From contig NZ_FOTS01000015.1 of the NCBI RefSeq assembly GCF_900114615.1, positions 45,971-109,970 on the forward strand: DNA of 64,000 nt, given 5' to 3'. The number at the start of each line of letters is the position of its first letter. Within the stretch, counting starts at the first letter, position 1. This stretch comes from Pelosinus propionicus DSM 13327 (GTDB lineage: Bacteria > Bacillota > Negativicutes > DSM-13327). The notes beneath the pieces were generated by a model. That model did no database searches, was not told the origin of the DNA, and saw only the letters and a program-made list of their open reading frames with translations. Below, piece after piece: positions 10,719-19,550 of this stretch. A program made the position numbers and the translations under genes.

Positions 10719-11111
10719 TTGAGTAACATTGACACTATGATAAACTTAAAAACTTGGGCAGTGGTTGGCGCAACTGATAATAAAGAAAAGTTTGGATATA
10801 AAATTTTTAAGGTATTGTTAGATAGTGGAATTGATGTATATCCTATTAATACTGGTGTTACGGAAATTTTGGGACGGAAATGTTATCCATCACTTAAAGA
10901 TTTACCAATAAAGCCAGAAGCTGTAGATATAGTAGTACCTCCTAAAGTTGGAGAAAAGATTATGCATGAATGTGCACAAATTGGTATAAAAAATGTTTGG
11001 TTACAGCCGGGAGCCGATGCTCCGCAGGTTATTCACGTAGCTGAAGAATTAGGGCTTAATGTTGTTCATCATGCATGTGTCATGGTAGAAATGAAAAAAA
11101 AGGAGGCATAA
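10719..11111 (+). CDS. CoA-binding protein (YccU type)
   Basis: 130 aa, one Rossmann-type CoA-binding domain of the succinyl-CoA ligase family: TWAVVGATDN near residue 12, VDIVVPP near residue 70 and the VWLQPGA segment. TTG start with AAGGAGG 6 bases upstream. Cytoplasmic; exact role unknown. Three bases separate it from the thioredoxin gene, so a link with redox or thiol metabolism is plausible but inferred from position only. Confidence 0.85.
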   Translation: MSNIDTMINLKTWAVVGATDNKEKFGYKIFKVLLDSGIDVYPINTGVTEILGRKCYPSLKDLPIKPEAVDIVVPPKVGEKIMHECAQIGIKNVWLQPGADAPQVIHVAEELGLNVVHHACVMVEMKKKEA

Positions 11112-11114
11112 TCA

Positions 11115-11438
11115 ATGGCAAATGTAATTCATGTAAATGAAGAAAACTTCCAGAGTGAAGTAATGGAGTCAAAAGTACCTGTATTAGCAGATTTTTGGGC
11201 ACCTTGGTGTGGCCATTGTACGAAGTTATCTCCAGTACTTGACGAATTAGCTGCTGATTTAGGAGACATGGTTAAAGTGGTAAAGATTAGCGTAGATGAA
11301 AATAGATCACTAGCGCAACAATATAGTGTAATGAGTTTGCCCACTATGATTCTAATTAAAGATGGAGAAAAGGTGGAAAAATTATTAGGGTTTATGCCTA
11401 AAACTGCCATTAGTGATAAAATTTCCTCAGTATTATAA
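11115..11438 (+). CDS. Thioredoxin with CGHC active site
   Basis: 107 aa, the normal thioredoxin length, without a signal peptide, so cytoplasmic. The active site reads WAPWCGHC (Cys32 and Cys35), and the cis-proline loop is SLPTMIL. Canonical thioredoxin has CGPC; CGHC is the protein disulfide isomerase variant and normally raises the redox potential. Co-transcribed with the CoA-binding gene and closed by a strong terminator. Confidence 0.93.
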   Translation: MANVIHVNEENFQSEVMESKVPVLADFWAPWCGHCTKLSPVLDELAADLGDMVKVVKISVDENRSLAQQYSVMSLPTMILIKDGEKVEKLLGFMPKTAISDKISSVL

Positions 11439-11443
11439 AATGG

Positions 11444-11483
11444 ACAACCAATAACAGTAAATGCTGTTATTGGTTGTTTTTTT
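11444..11483 (+). terminator. Terminator after thioredoxin gene
   Basis: ACAACCAATAACAG / CTGTTATTGGTTGT, 14 perfect pairs around a TAAATG loop, then a run of T. Confidence 0.92.
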
Positions 11484-11549
11484 GTTCTAATTATATTGCT
11501 GATAGAATAGACAATAGCAACAAAATTTTTAAGATGGGGGACGGAACTA

Positions 11550-12790
11550 TTGACAAAAATGGTTTTAGTTGGTTCGCCTAACGTTGGTAAAAGCGTAATA
11601 TTTAATTACCTGACTGGTCAATATGTGGCAGTATCCAATTATCCAGGAACCACAGTTGATATATCTCGAGGGTATAGCAAAATTAATGGAAAATCATATG
11701 AAATTATTGATACTCCTGGTATGTACTCACTTATCCCCCTTACAGAGGAAGAGCGAGTGTCACGAATGTTATTGTGTCAGGAGCAGCCGGATATTGTACT
11801 AAATGTAATTGATGCTAAAAATATTCGTAGAATGCTGCATCTTACGCTGCAGCTAATTGATATGAATTTCCCGGTCGTATTAGTTGTAAATTTGATAGAT
11901 GAAGCAAAGAAAAATGGTATTTTTTTAAGGCTAGAGTGTTTATCTGACATATTGGGAATTCCAGTTATTGCTACCATTGCCACAAAAGGTCTTGGTCTCG
12001 AAAAGATTAAAGAAGAAGTTCAGGAATATTCCTTTATAAAACCTCGTTTTTCTTTACTATATTCTCCTGATATAGAACAAGCCATTCATTTTATCAGTGA
12101 AAAAATAAACGAAGATTATGGTTTATCGCCCCGCATGGCAGCTTTTTTGCTTATACAAGGTGATAAACGACTGTGTGCATTGGCAAGCCGGAAGGAACAT
12201 GCATTTTCTAAAATTTTAGCAAAAGTAAATGAACTTAAATCTAGTTATCAAAATGATATGGAATACATTATGGCTGTAGAACGGCAGCGGGCGATTGATC
12301 ATATTTGTGACTCCGTTCTGGAAGAAAGAAATCTACATTCGGGAGGAATGGGTGAAACTTTAAGTCGCTTAACTAGGGAACCAATAACTGGAATACCTAT
12401 TTTATGTTTAGTAATATTTTTTGGAATCTATCAATTTGTAGGTAAATTTGGAGCAGGGTTTTTAGTTGAGTATTTAGATATTAATTTCTTTCTTCCTTAT
12501 GCGAACCCTTTAATCGGATACTATGTGTATCAACATATACCCTGGGATTGGTTGCAATCATTGATAATGGGCAAATATGGAGTTTTCACTTTAGGGTTTC
12601 GTTATGCATTTATTATTATTTTACCAATCGTTAGCACTTTTTTCTTTATGTTTGCGATTTTAGAAGATAGTGGATATTTACCTCGATTAGCCATGTTAAT
12701 GGATTGTATATTTAAAAGAATTGGACTAAATGGTAGAGCTGTTATTCCTTTTGCTTTGGGATTAGGGTGTGGCACAATGGCAGTTATGGT
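11550..12790 (+). pseudogene. feoB: Ferrous iron transporter B, 5' part (split by element)
   Basis: FeoB takes up Fe(II) across the inner membrane with a cytosolic GTPase domain. This half holds the G1 motif GSPNVGKS (8-15), the G3 motif DTPG, the helical spacer domain, and the first membrane segments up to GLGCGTMAVMV. TTG start with GGGGGA 9-14 bases upstream. The coding sequence then meets foreign DNA and reads only five more codons (stop at 12806). Without the inserted element it would continue in frame at 15776. As it stands the membrane part is incomplete, so Fe(II) uptake by this copy is doubtful. Confidence 0.92.
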
Positions 12791-12821
12791 GAGAAGTAAA
12801 AGATAAAACGTCTATAGAAGT

Positions 12822-14267
12822 TTATATTTTAATGCTGATCTTCATTGGTATCATGCGATGATCAATGTAGAATTTCCAACCCAGCTTTTCAATAATAGTT
12901 CGCCGTTCAATAAAAGACCTTGCGGCAAAAAAAGCTTCAAGATCTATTTGTGTAGTAGGATTAGAAGAGAGTTTGGTAAGAGAATCGGATATTCTTTGAA
13001 GATCTTCTTTTAAACGATTAAGCTCTTTTTCTGCATCCTTAGAAGTTAGCATTCCTTCATTAAACCACCGAAGGATTGTTGTCCGCTTCTTTTTTAATTC
13101 ACTTTGATGATTTTGAATAACTTTTATTTTATCAGTCTTAGACGTAGCTTCATTTGGAAAGGAAATTAAACATTGTTGTTTATTATTCTTTATAATTGCA
13201 CAGAGATGTTTCCATACGATTTCATCGATCTCAAGTGATGAGATCGATGGGTTGCCACATGGGGCTAGCGATAGATCACTACCTCCTGAGTTACATTTAT
13301 ACCAAGTATATTCTTTACCTGAAGAATGTTTCTTAGAATGAGCTGACAAGCTATAACCGCAGACTGAACATTTAAGGAAGTTGCGCAGTAGATATTCATG
13401 TTTTGTGTTACGAGGGCTTTTACGTTTGTTTTCAGTTAAGATTTGTCTTACTTTTTGAAATTGATCAATTGTTACAATCGGAGAAATAGGGATTGGAATC
13501 CAATCTTCTTTTGGTCGCGCTATCCTTTTACGTTTATATTGACTGATCTTTTTTTCATATTTATTAAAAGACCATTTAGTGCCAGCATATTTTTCATCTG
13601 TTAAGATTCGATAAATCATTGATAGAGTAAAGGGTTTACCCTGCTGGTTCGTAATATTTTGTTGACGAAGAAAAATCGCGATTTCTTTAATTGTAACTTT
13701 TTTACTAAGATACAATTCATAAATCATATGTACGACTGCAGCTTCAGTTTGGTTGATACTATACGTACTATTTACATCATCCCAGTCGTAACCATAGGCG
13801 CGAGTTTTCTGGATCATCTTACCACTTCGTGCTTTGGCACGTTTACCACGTAGAGTACGTTCACGAATTTTAGCTTTTTCAAAAGCACTGATCGCACCAC
13901 GGATCGAAAAGAATAAGCGTCCTTCTGGTGAAGCATCGTAGCTGCCAGTTACAAAATATAGTTTTGTATTCAATTTTTCAATTTCATCAGCCAATAGTAA
14001 TTGATTTGTTAGGTTGCGGCTAAGGCGATCGGGATCATAAACAATGACATTCGTAATTTTTTTATTATGCAGATCATCTCTTAAACGGTCAAGGGCGGGC
14101 CTTTCTAAATACTCACCGCTATAGCCATCATCAATATATTCTGAGCAGCTTGAGGTTTCCAAGCCTAGTTTGGCAGCATGCTCATGGCAAGTGCGAATTT
14201 GGTCACTAATTGAATAACCTATTTCCGCTTGAAGCTCTGTGCTTACACGGCAGTAAATCGCATTCAT
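12822..14267 (-). CDS. SpoIVCA-like serine site-specific recombinase
   Basis: 481 aa. N-terminal resolvase domain with the catalytic Ser9 in YCRVST and the YDPDRLSRNLTNQ motif near residue 80, then a recombinase domain, a zinc ribbon (CSVCGYSL then paired Cys), and a coiled coil near the C-terminus. The catalytic domain is strikingly like Bacillus SpoIVCA, which excises the skin element from sigK. It should catalyse integration and excision of this element. GGGAGG 7 bases before the ATG. It is a clear paralogue of the recombinase at 42224. Confidence 0.93.
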   Translation of the reverse strand: MNAIYCRVSTELQAEIGYSISDQIRTCHEHAAKLGLETSSCSEYIDDGYSGEYLERPALDRLRDDLHNKKITNVIVYDPDRLSRNLTNQLLLADEIEKLNTKLYFVTGSYDASPEGRLFFSIRGAISAFEKAKIRERTLRGKRAKARSGKMIQKTRAYGYDWDDVNSTYSINQTEAAVVHMIYELYLSKKVTIKEIAIFLRQQNITNQQGKPFTLSMIYRILTDEKYAGTKWSFNKYEKKISQYKRKRIARPKEDWIPIPISPIVTIDQFQKVRQILTENKRKSPRNTKHEYLLRNFLKCSVCGYSLSAHSKKHSSGKEYTWYKCNSGGSDLSLAPCGNPSISSLEIDEIVWKHLCAIIKNNKQQCLISFPNEATSKTDKIKVIQNHQSELKKKRTTILRWFNEGMLTSKDAEKELNRLKEDLQRISDSLTKLSSNPTTQIDLEAFFAARSFIERRTIIEKLGWKFYIDHRMIPMKISIKI

Positions 14268-14487
14268 TGCAGCCTCCCGAAGAAAAAAATTTATAAAAAT
14301 ATCTTATGAGGTTAAAGGAATTTGTATTTTTTTGTAGGGCATAAAAGGAAATCATAAATTAAAATAGAAAATAATTAATAGTGATATCGTTAAGTAAAGC
14401 ATTATTCTTGCATAAAGTTGATAGTTATTACTCTATAAGTTATATTTTTGTGGGAATAAGAAAATATACATATGGGAGGAGCGTTTT

Positions 14488-15348
14488 ATGTTAAAAAAAA
14501 GAAAATTATTAATAGACAAACTTAAGAAGTATATCATGCTTTTTATCGGATCTATCTTTACCGCTGTAGGACTAGAAGAATTCTTGGTTCCCAATCAAAT
14601 CATTGATGGTGGTATTGTTGGCATATCAATTATGGCAAGTCATTTAACTTCGATGCCTTTAAGTGTATTTTTAGTACTGCTAAACTTACCTTTTATATAT
14701 TTAGGCTATACACAAATTGGAAAGACATTTGCTATATCAACTATTTTTTCCATATTTTCTTTGGCCTATTGGGTTTCCATTTTTCATCCTATATCAGAAG
14801 TTACAAGAGATCCATTTTTATCAGCTGTTTTTGGTGGAATTATTATTGGAATTGGCGTTGGCTTAATCATTCGATATGGTGGATCTTTAGATGGTACTGA
14901 AATTGTTGCTATTATTTTAGATAAGAAGACCGGGTTTTCTATAGGTGAAATCGTCATGTTTTTTAATATTTTTATTTTAGCTAGTGCAGGGTTTATTTTT
15001 AGCTGGGATAAAGCAATGTACTCTTTGGTGGCCTATTTCATTGCTTTTAAGGTTATAGACATAACCATTGAAGGATTAGATGAGTCAAAAGGTATCCTGA
15101 TTGTTTCGGATAATCCAGATGAAATAGCTGACGCGCTAATGGCTCGTTTAGGGAGGGGCGTGACCATTCTTCATGGTGAAGGCGGATATTCAGGTGATTA
15201 TAAAAAAATTCTTTACTCTGTTCTTACTCGGCTTGAAATTGCTAAGCTTAAAGCGATTGTAAAGGAAAAGGACGAAAATGCTTTCATTACAATAACAGAT
15301 GTACATGATGCGATGGGCGGTAGAGTAAAGAAAAAAGCAATACATTAG
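14488..15348 (+). CDS. YitT/DUF161 family membrane protein with DUF2179 domain
   Basis: 286 aa with about five or six membrane segments (roughly residues 15-190). The FLVPNQIIDGGIVGISI and GGSLDGTEIVA repeats match the YitT family, and a C-terminal cytosolic DUF2179 domain (about 200-280) ends TDVHDAMGG. Function in the cell is not established. It is the cargo of the feoB element. GGGAGGAG 8 bases before the start. TTGCAT near 14411 could belong to its promoter. Confidence 0.88.
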   Translation: MLKKRKLLIDKLKKYIMLFIGSIFTAVGLEEFLVPNQIIDGGIVGISIMASHLTSMPLSVFLVLLNLPFIYLGYTQIGKTFAISTIFSIFSLAYWVSIFHPISEVTRDPFLSAVFGGIIIGIGVGLIIRYGGSLDGTEIVAIILDKKTGFSIGEIVMFFNIFILASAGFIFSWDKAMYSLVAYFIAFKVIDITIEGLDESKGILIVSDNPDEIADALMARLGRGVTILHGEGGYSGDYKKILYSVLTRLEIAKLKAIVKEKDENAFITITDVHDAMGGRVKKKAIH

Positions 15349-15405
15349 TAAGAATTTTATTGTCACAACAAATATATATTAGATTGTGTGATTAAATATA
15401 CTTGT

Positions 15406-15479
15406 AAGACTTATGTTGAAAAGGAAGAGACAGCTACAAGAACTGTCTCTTCCTTTTCAACATAAGTCTTAATTTTTTA
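15406..15479 (+). terminator. Very long perfect hairpin after the yitT-like gene
   Basis: 28-bp perfect arms (15406-15433 and 15443-15470) around a 9-base loop, then AATTTTTTAG. Much longer than a typical terminator stem. Confidence 0.88.
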
Positions 15480-15555
15480 GACTACATTTATAATGTTTTC
15501 ACAAATTATTAATATTAGACAAGGAGAGAGCATATACCCTAGGGGGGGAATGAAA

Positions 15556-15681
15556 ATGGAGGTTGTTTTTGAATATGAATTCGATGGTATTGAGTATCCG
15601 GAAGATAATCCACCACCAAAGCTCATTAATGATTTACTAGATGTTTTAGAGCCTTTTCTGCAACTGAATCAAGCCGAGTAA
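15556..15681 (+). CDS. Small acidic ORF in the feoB element
   Basis: 41 aa starting MEVVFEYEFDG, rich in Asp and Glu and in the PPP segment; no recognisable family. The ATG at 15556 has a G-rich Shine-Dalgarno sequence (15542-15548) 7 bases upstream; the in-frame ATG at 15550 is too close to it. Its stop is 94 bases from the right end of the element. Its size and place would fit an accessory factor of the recombinase, but nothing in the sequence proves this. Confidence 0.5.
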   Translation: MEVVFEYEFDGIEYPEDNPPPKLINDLLDVLEPFLQLNQAE

Positions 15682-15775
15682 TATCGGCTGATATGTTATA
15701 AATGGACAAGTAGTAGGTAGTGGAGAGTAAAGGTTTCGTTATGATATTAAATATATTTTGTATGTTACGTGTGGT

Positions 15776-16469
15776 AACGCGAACATTGGAAACACGCCGC
15801 GAAAGAATATTAGCTACGTTCTTATTGTCTTTGACCATACCTTGTTCGGCACAGCTTGGTGTTATCTTGGCGTTATTGTCGGATTCATTTTTATCTCTAA
15901 CGATATGGGGCTGTTATATCCTTCTCATTTTTGGAATCATTGGAAGGTTGTCAGGAAGTTTTCTTCCTGGCAACTCTAGTTCATTTTATATGGAAATACC
16001 ACCTTTGCGCCTGCCAATTTTATCAAATGTATTACAGAAGGCTTTTATTCGGATGTGGTGGTATTTTATAGAAATCCTGCCGATTTTTATAATGACGAGT
16101 GTTATTTTGTGGCTTGGTGATCGAACTGGTATTTTAAGTGATATTATATATTCTCTACAACCGACCATGAGTCTGCTGGGTTTGCCAATAGAAACAGCCC
16201 AGCCATTTCTGTTAGGCTTCTTTCGTAGAGATTATGGTGCTGCTGGATTGTATGAAATGGCTGCAAATCAAAGTTTAAGTAAAGAGCAACTTTTAATTGC
16301 AAGTGCAACACTGACCTTATTTGTACCATGTGTTGCACAAGTAGCCGTAATGATAAAAGAACGAGGGATATTCATCTCAATGGTAATATTATGTAGTATA
16401 ATTGTCTTTGCTTTTGTGGGAGGTTTATTGCTTTCGAAATTATTGCCTATTCTTAATTTGTATCTATAG
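15776..16469 (+). pseudogene. feoB: Ferrous iron transporter B, 3' part
   Basis: Homologous segment begins at the T-R-T-L-E-T-R-R-E-R sequence that in FeoB directly follows the GC-TMA-MV core. It carries the remaining membrane helices, including the conserved PCSAQLGV stretch and FLLGFFRRDYGAAGL. No stop codons or frameshifts have accumulated, arguing for recent insertion or for excision that still occurs. A GTG at 15720 inside the element gives an open 249-codon frame, but the first 19 of those codons are not FeoB. Confidence 0.9.
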
Positions 16470-16504
16470 AAATATTCATGAATGTCATAAAGGGAGTGAA
16501 AAGT

Positions 16505-16732
16505 ATGGCTCACCTGATGCCAATTGTTAGATGCAAAAAGAATACGACTGTACATGTTGTACGTCTATTATTAACAAGTGGAGAGAATCTGCGCAAACTA
16601 ACAGCTTTTGGGTTGTTGCCTGGGGTAAAAATAGAAATTTTGCAAACATATCCTGTCTATGTATTAAAAATAGGATACACACAAATTGCTTTAGATTATG
16701 AAATAGCAAAAAATATTATTGTTGTCCTATAA
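16505..16732 (+). CDS. feoA: FeoA-domain protein
   Basis: 75 aa SH3-like FeoA domain, cytoplasmic partner of FeoB in Fe(II) uptake. LRKLTAFGLLPGVKIEI is the family core. Start at 16505 chosen because GGGAG lies 9 bases upstream; an upstream in-frame ATG (16478) has no ribosome site. It follows feoB rather than preceding it, the reverse of the usual order. With feoB split, its transcription may be affected. Confidence 0.85.
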   Translation: MAHLMPIVRCKKNTTVHVVRLLLTSGENLRKLTAFGLLPGVKIEILQTYPVYVLKIGYTQIALDYEIAKNIIVVL

Positions 16733-16763
16733 TTAAAAAAGACTTGGATTGTACTAAGCTTAA

Positions 16764-16908
16764 TCAGTCAGAATTATTATTTTCTATTGCTTTATTTAAA
16801 GCATTGATTAACGTTATTATGCTGATACCATGATCGCGAAAAAAAGCAATAGTTTGAGGCTATTGTTTCAACAACTTTTGAAATTCTCATTTTTTCGTTT
16901 ATAAGCAT
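16764..16908 (-). pseudogene. DUF1858-like small gene with frameshift
   Basis: On the minus strand TAGGAGG precedes ATG (16908), giving MLINEKMRISKVVET, then the frame breaks. One base out of frame the sequence continues PQTIAFFRDHGIS and runs open to the stop at 16764. The combined text resembles a DUF1858 domain (KVVExxPxTxxVFxxHGI). An extra base around 16861-16864 explains the break. The Cys pair usual after HGI is absent, so the family call is tentative. It fills the otherwise empty 300 bases between feoA and the next gene. Confidence 0.45.
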
Positions 16909-17030
16909 ATAGCGGCCTCCTAATTCACATAATTATTAATACATAGTTTTATCAAACGAGAAACTTTTATACGAACTAGAGACTAGTATTTTTTGCAAAA
17001 GAGAGGTAGAATATTGTAGATAAAGATAAA

Positions 17031-17885
17031 ATGAGGTTATATGATAAAGGGCGGTGGCAAAAATTGAATATAAAAAAGGGGCAAATCAATATTATAATAA
17101 GCTTAGTTATTATTTTTTTCTTGATTGTCCTTTCTAAATTTGGTACTCAGTCAGTAGTAGCGAGCTTTAATAAGAGCAACCCTATTAATCTTCAAGAAGT
17201 ACCCATATTAAATTATCATAAAGTGGATATATTAAATCATGCTCTATCTGTTTCTCCACGAGAATTTGAAGAGCAAATGGAGTATTTGTATCAAAATGGT
17301 TATCATACGATTACTCCTGATCAACTGATGGCTTATTTAAAATCAGGTAAATCGCTGCCAGATAAGCCAATTTTGATTACCTTTGATGATGGTTATCTTG
17401 ATAATTATACAAATGCATATCCTATCATGAAAAAATACGGCTTTACAGGAACTATTTTTATTGTTACCAATTTTATTAGTAAAGATGAACGGTTTATGAC
17501 TTGGGAGCAAATAAAAGAAATGCAGCAAAATGGTATGATCTTTGGTTCTCATACTGCAAATCATAAGTCCCTTACAAGTCTTACTAAAGAACAAGCTCTA
17601 GACGAACTTAATCAATCTCGTGATGAAATAGCACGACAATTAGGTAAGCCTCCTAAGTATTTTGCCTACCCAACCGGCACTTATAGCGGGGAAATTGAAG
17701 ACATGGTGAGAAAAACTGGATATAAGGCTGCATTTACCATTGAATATGGGCAGGTTGGTGCTGATAGCGATATATTTCTTTTACCGAGGATCCCTATTTT
17801 TAAAGGGCAAAAAACGTTTCGAAGTTTCTTCATTCGCTTAAATGGCGCACCTGTCTTAGAAGAATTGGGCATTATAAAAAATTGA
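17031..17885 (+). CDS. Polysaccharide deacetylase (NodB domain)
   Basis: 284 aa. One N-terminal membrane helix (about 20-45) acting as signal anchor, then a NodB domain outside the membrane. The catalytic motif TFDDGY is near residue 115 and the zinc-binding HTANH near residue 170, with FAYPTG further on. Members remove acetyl groups from N-acetylglucosamine or N-acetylmuramic acid, here probably in the cell wall or spore cortex; the substrate is not evident. It has its own terminator. Confidence 0.9.
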   Translation: MRLYDKGRWQKLNIKKGQINIIISLVIIFFLIVLSKFGTQSVVASFNKSNPINLQEVPILNYHKVDILNHALSVSPREFEEQMEYLYQNGYHTITPDQLMAYLKSGKSLPDKPILITFDDGYLDNYTNAYPIMKKYGFTGTIFIVTNFISKDERFMTWEQIKEMQQNGMIFGSHTANHKSLTSLTKEQALDELNQSRDEIARQLGKPPKYFAYPTGTYSGEIEDMVRKTGYKAAFTIEYGQVGADSDIFLLPRIPIFKGQKTFRSFFIRLNGAPVLEELGIIKN

Positions 17886-17905
17886 ATATTTTAGATATAA
17901 ACTAG

Positions 17906-17945
17906 GACAAAAGACTTTTATGATGGGTCTTTTGTCTTTTATTTT
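17906..17945 (+). terminator. Terminator after polysaccharide deacetylase
   Basis: GACAAAAGAC / GTCTTTTGTC with an 11-base loop, followed by TTTTATTTTT. Confidence 0.9.
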
Positions 17946-18009
17946 TAAATGATGAAGAATTCTTTAAGTAGCAAGAAGGATTTTATTTTATAAAGATAGA
18001 ACACTAAAA

Positions 18010-18034
18010 GTGGGTAATTGTGGTGAAAAGTGGT
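18010..18034 (+). promoter_or_regulatory. MraZ operator repeats upstream of mraZ
   Basis: Three direct repeats, GTGGG-taatt-GTGGT-gaaaa-GTGGT, spaced exactly 10 bases apart. MraZ is known to bind tandem TGGGN-type repeats with 5-base spacers in front of the division cluster, so autoregulation is likely. Confidence 0.75.
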
Positions 18035-18063
18035 AGGGGAATCAAAATGGTGGTGGTAAAATT

Positions 18064-18495
18064 ATGTTAATGGGTGAGTACCTTCATACGATTGATGATA
18101 AGGGAAGACTCATTTTACCTGCCAAGTTCCGGGAGGAGTTGGGGGAAAATTTTATTGTTACCAAAGGCCTTGATAATTGTTTGTTTATATATGAAAAAAA
18201 AGAATGGGATATTTTGGCAAGCAAGCTAAAGCAATTACCGCTAGCAAAACCTGAAGCCAGAGCTTTCGTACGATTCTTTTTTTCTGGTGGAGCGGAGATT
18301 TCTTGTGATAAACAAGGGCGAATATTACTACCTAACACTCTTAGGGAATATGCCCAGCTTGATAAAGATGTCATAGTGATTGGCGTTTCAAATCGCATTG
18401 AAATTTGGGATCGTAGCAGTTGGGATGCTTATAATGAAAAAATTGCTCCTACGGTAGCTCAGATTGCTGAAAGCTTAGTTGATTTAGGTATATAA
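18064..18495 (+). CDS. mraZ: Transcriptional regulator MraZ
   Basis: 143 aa, two AbrB-like SpoVT repeats, each with the DxKGR signature (IDDKGRLILPAKFR near residue 11; CDKQGRILLPNTLR near residue 82). First gene of the division and cell wall cluster, which it is known to regulate in other bacteria by binding just upstream of itself; the matching repeats are visible here. A GGTGG acts as the ribosome site. Confidence 0.96.
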   Translation: MLMGEYLHTIDDKGRLILPAKFREELGENFIVTKGLDNCLFIYEKKEWDILASKLKQLPLAKPEARAFVRFFFSGGAEISCDKQGRILLPNTLREYAQLDKDVIVIGVSNRIEIWDRSSWDAYNEKIAPTVAQIAESLVDLGI

Positions 18496-18553
18496 AGTTG
18501 AATATAGTGTGAAAATATAGTGCTTATGAATTTAAATGGGGTGAGTGACTGCT

Positions 18554-19492
18554 GTGGAATTTCATCATGTTAGTGTGTTATTAAAAGAAAGTGTATCTGC
18601 ATTAGTAACGAATCCTGAAGGTATTTATGTTGATTGTACATTAGGTGGAAGTGGACATGCTGAACATGTTGTCAAACAATTGGGAGCATCGGGGCGATTT
18701 ATTGGCATTGATCAGGATCCAGCTGCGATACAAACAGGTAAAGTCAAGTTATCCAGTGCTAAGTGCAAAGTTGATATCGTGCAAAATAATTTTCAAAATA
18801 TTGGACTTGTCTTAGATGAATTAAAAGTAAATAAGGTCGACGGCGTATTATTTGACTTAGGGGTATCGTCCCATCAGCTGGATATCGCTGAAAGAGGATT
18901 TTCTTATATGCAAGATGCACCTTTAGACATGCGCATGAATCCAAATAGCGATTTTTCTGCTTATGATGTTGTGAATAAGTATTCGGAAAGTCAATTGGCT
19001 GATATGATTATTACTTATGGAGAAGAACGCTGGGCCAAGAGAATTGCGAAGTTTATCGTTGAATTTCGAAGTGGTAAAGCGATCGAAACTACTGGAGAAT
19101 TAGTAGATATCATAAAAAGAGCGATTCCATCAGCAGCAAGGCGCGAGGGTCCACATCCAGCGAAAAGAACATTTCAGGCTATACGTATTGAAGTAAATAA
19201 TGAGTTAGGGATTTTAAAAGATGCTTTTACGACTTCCATAGAGAGACTTAATTTGGGTGGGAGATTGTGTATTATTACTTTTCATTCATTGGAAGACCGT
19301 ATTGCGAAGCAGACTTTACAACTGCTTGCAAAAGGATGTATTTGTCCAAAAGCGTTGCCGATATGTATGTGCAATAATAAACCACAGATTAAAATCATAG
19401 GTAAGCCGATTGCTCCTTCGGTGAATGAATTAGAAGAGAATCCACGGGCGCGGAGTGCGAAGTTGCGTATAGCGGAAAAAATAAATTTATAA
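18554..19492 (+). CDS. rsmH: 16S rRNA (cytosine1402-N4)-methyltransferase
   Basis: Methylates N4 of C1402 in 16S r[16 protein letters not shown] near residue 25 is the AdoMet-binding motif [12 protein letters not shown] and the C-terminal PRARSAKLR tail are diagnostic. I chose the GTG at 18554, since GGGGTGAG ends 8 bases before it; the GTG at 18545 overlaps that site. 312 aa. Confidence 0.95.
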   Translation: MEFHHVSVLLKESVSALVTNPEGIYVDCTLGGSGHAEHVVKQLGASGRFIGIDQDPAAIQTGKVKLSSAKCKVDIVQNNFQNIGLVLDELKVNKVDGVLFDLGVSSHQLDIAERGFSYMQDAPLDMRMNPNSDFSAYDVVNKYSESQLADMIITYGEERWAKRIAKFIVEFRSGKAIETTGELVDIIKRAIPSAARREGPHPAKRTFQAIRIEVNNELGILKDAFTTSIERLNLGGRLCIITFHSLEDRIAKQTLQLLAKGCICPKALPICMCNNKPQIKIIGKPIAPSVNELEENPRARSAKLRIAEKINL

Positions 19493-19550
19493 AATTTAGT
19501 GTAATATCATGGGACTACAATTGTTCTAATTTTAAGGAAGGGGAATATAC

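Larger units (their letters stand above)
12791..15775. mobile_element. 2,985-bp serine-recombinase element inside feoB
   Basis: Limits are set by the feoB reading frame: left junction after TGGT (12787-12790), right junction after TGGT (15772-15775). Deleting one copy plus the intervening DNA gives GTT-ATG-GTA-ACG-CGA and an uninterrupted 644-aa FeoB. Contents: recombinase on the minus strand with its stop 31 bases from the left end, a YitT-type gene, a 28-bp inverted-repeat terminator, and a 41-codon ORF. No transposase, terminal inverted repeats or long target duplication, which fits a large serine recombinase. Confidence 0.88.

Noticed and set aside
15720..15775. GTG at 15720 as the true start of an independent protein
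   Set aside because: The first 19 codons come from element DNA; the FeoB homology begins exactly at the junction and no good ribosome site precedes the GTG.
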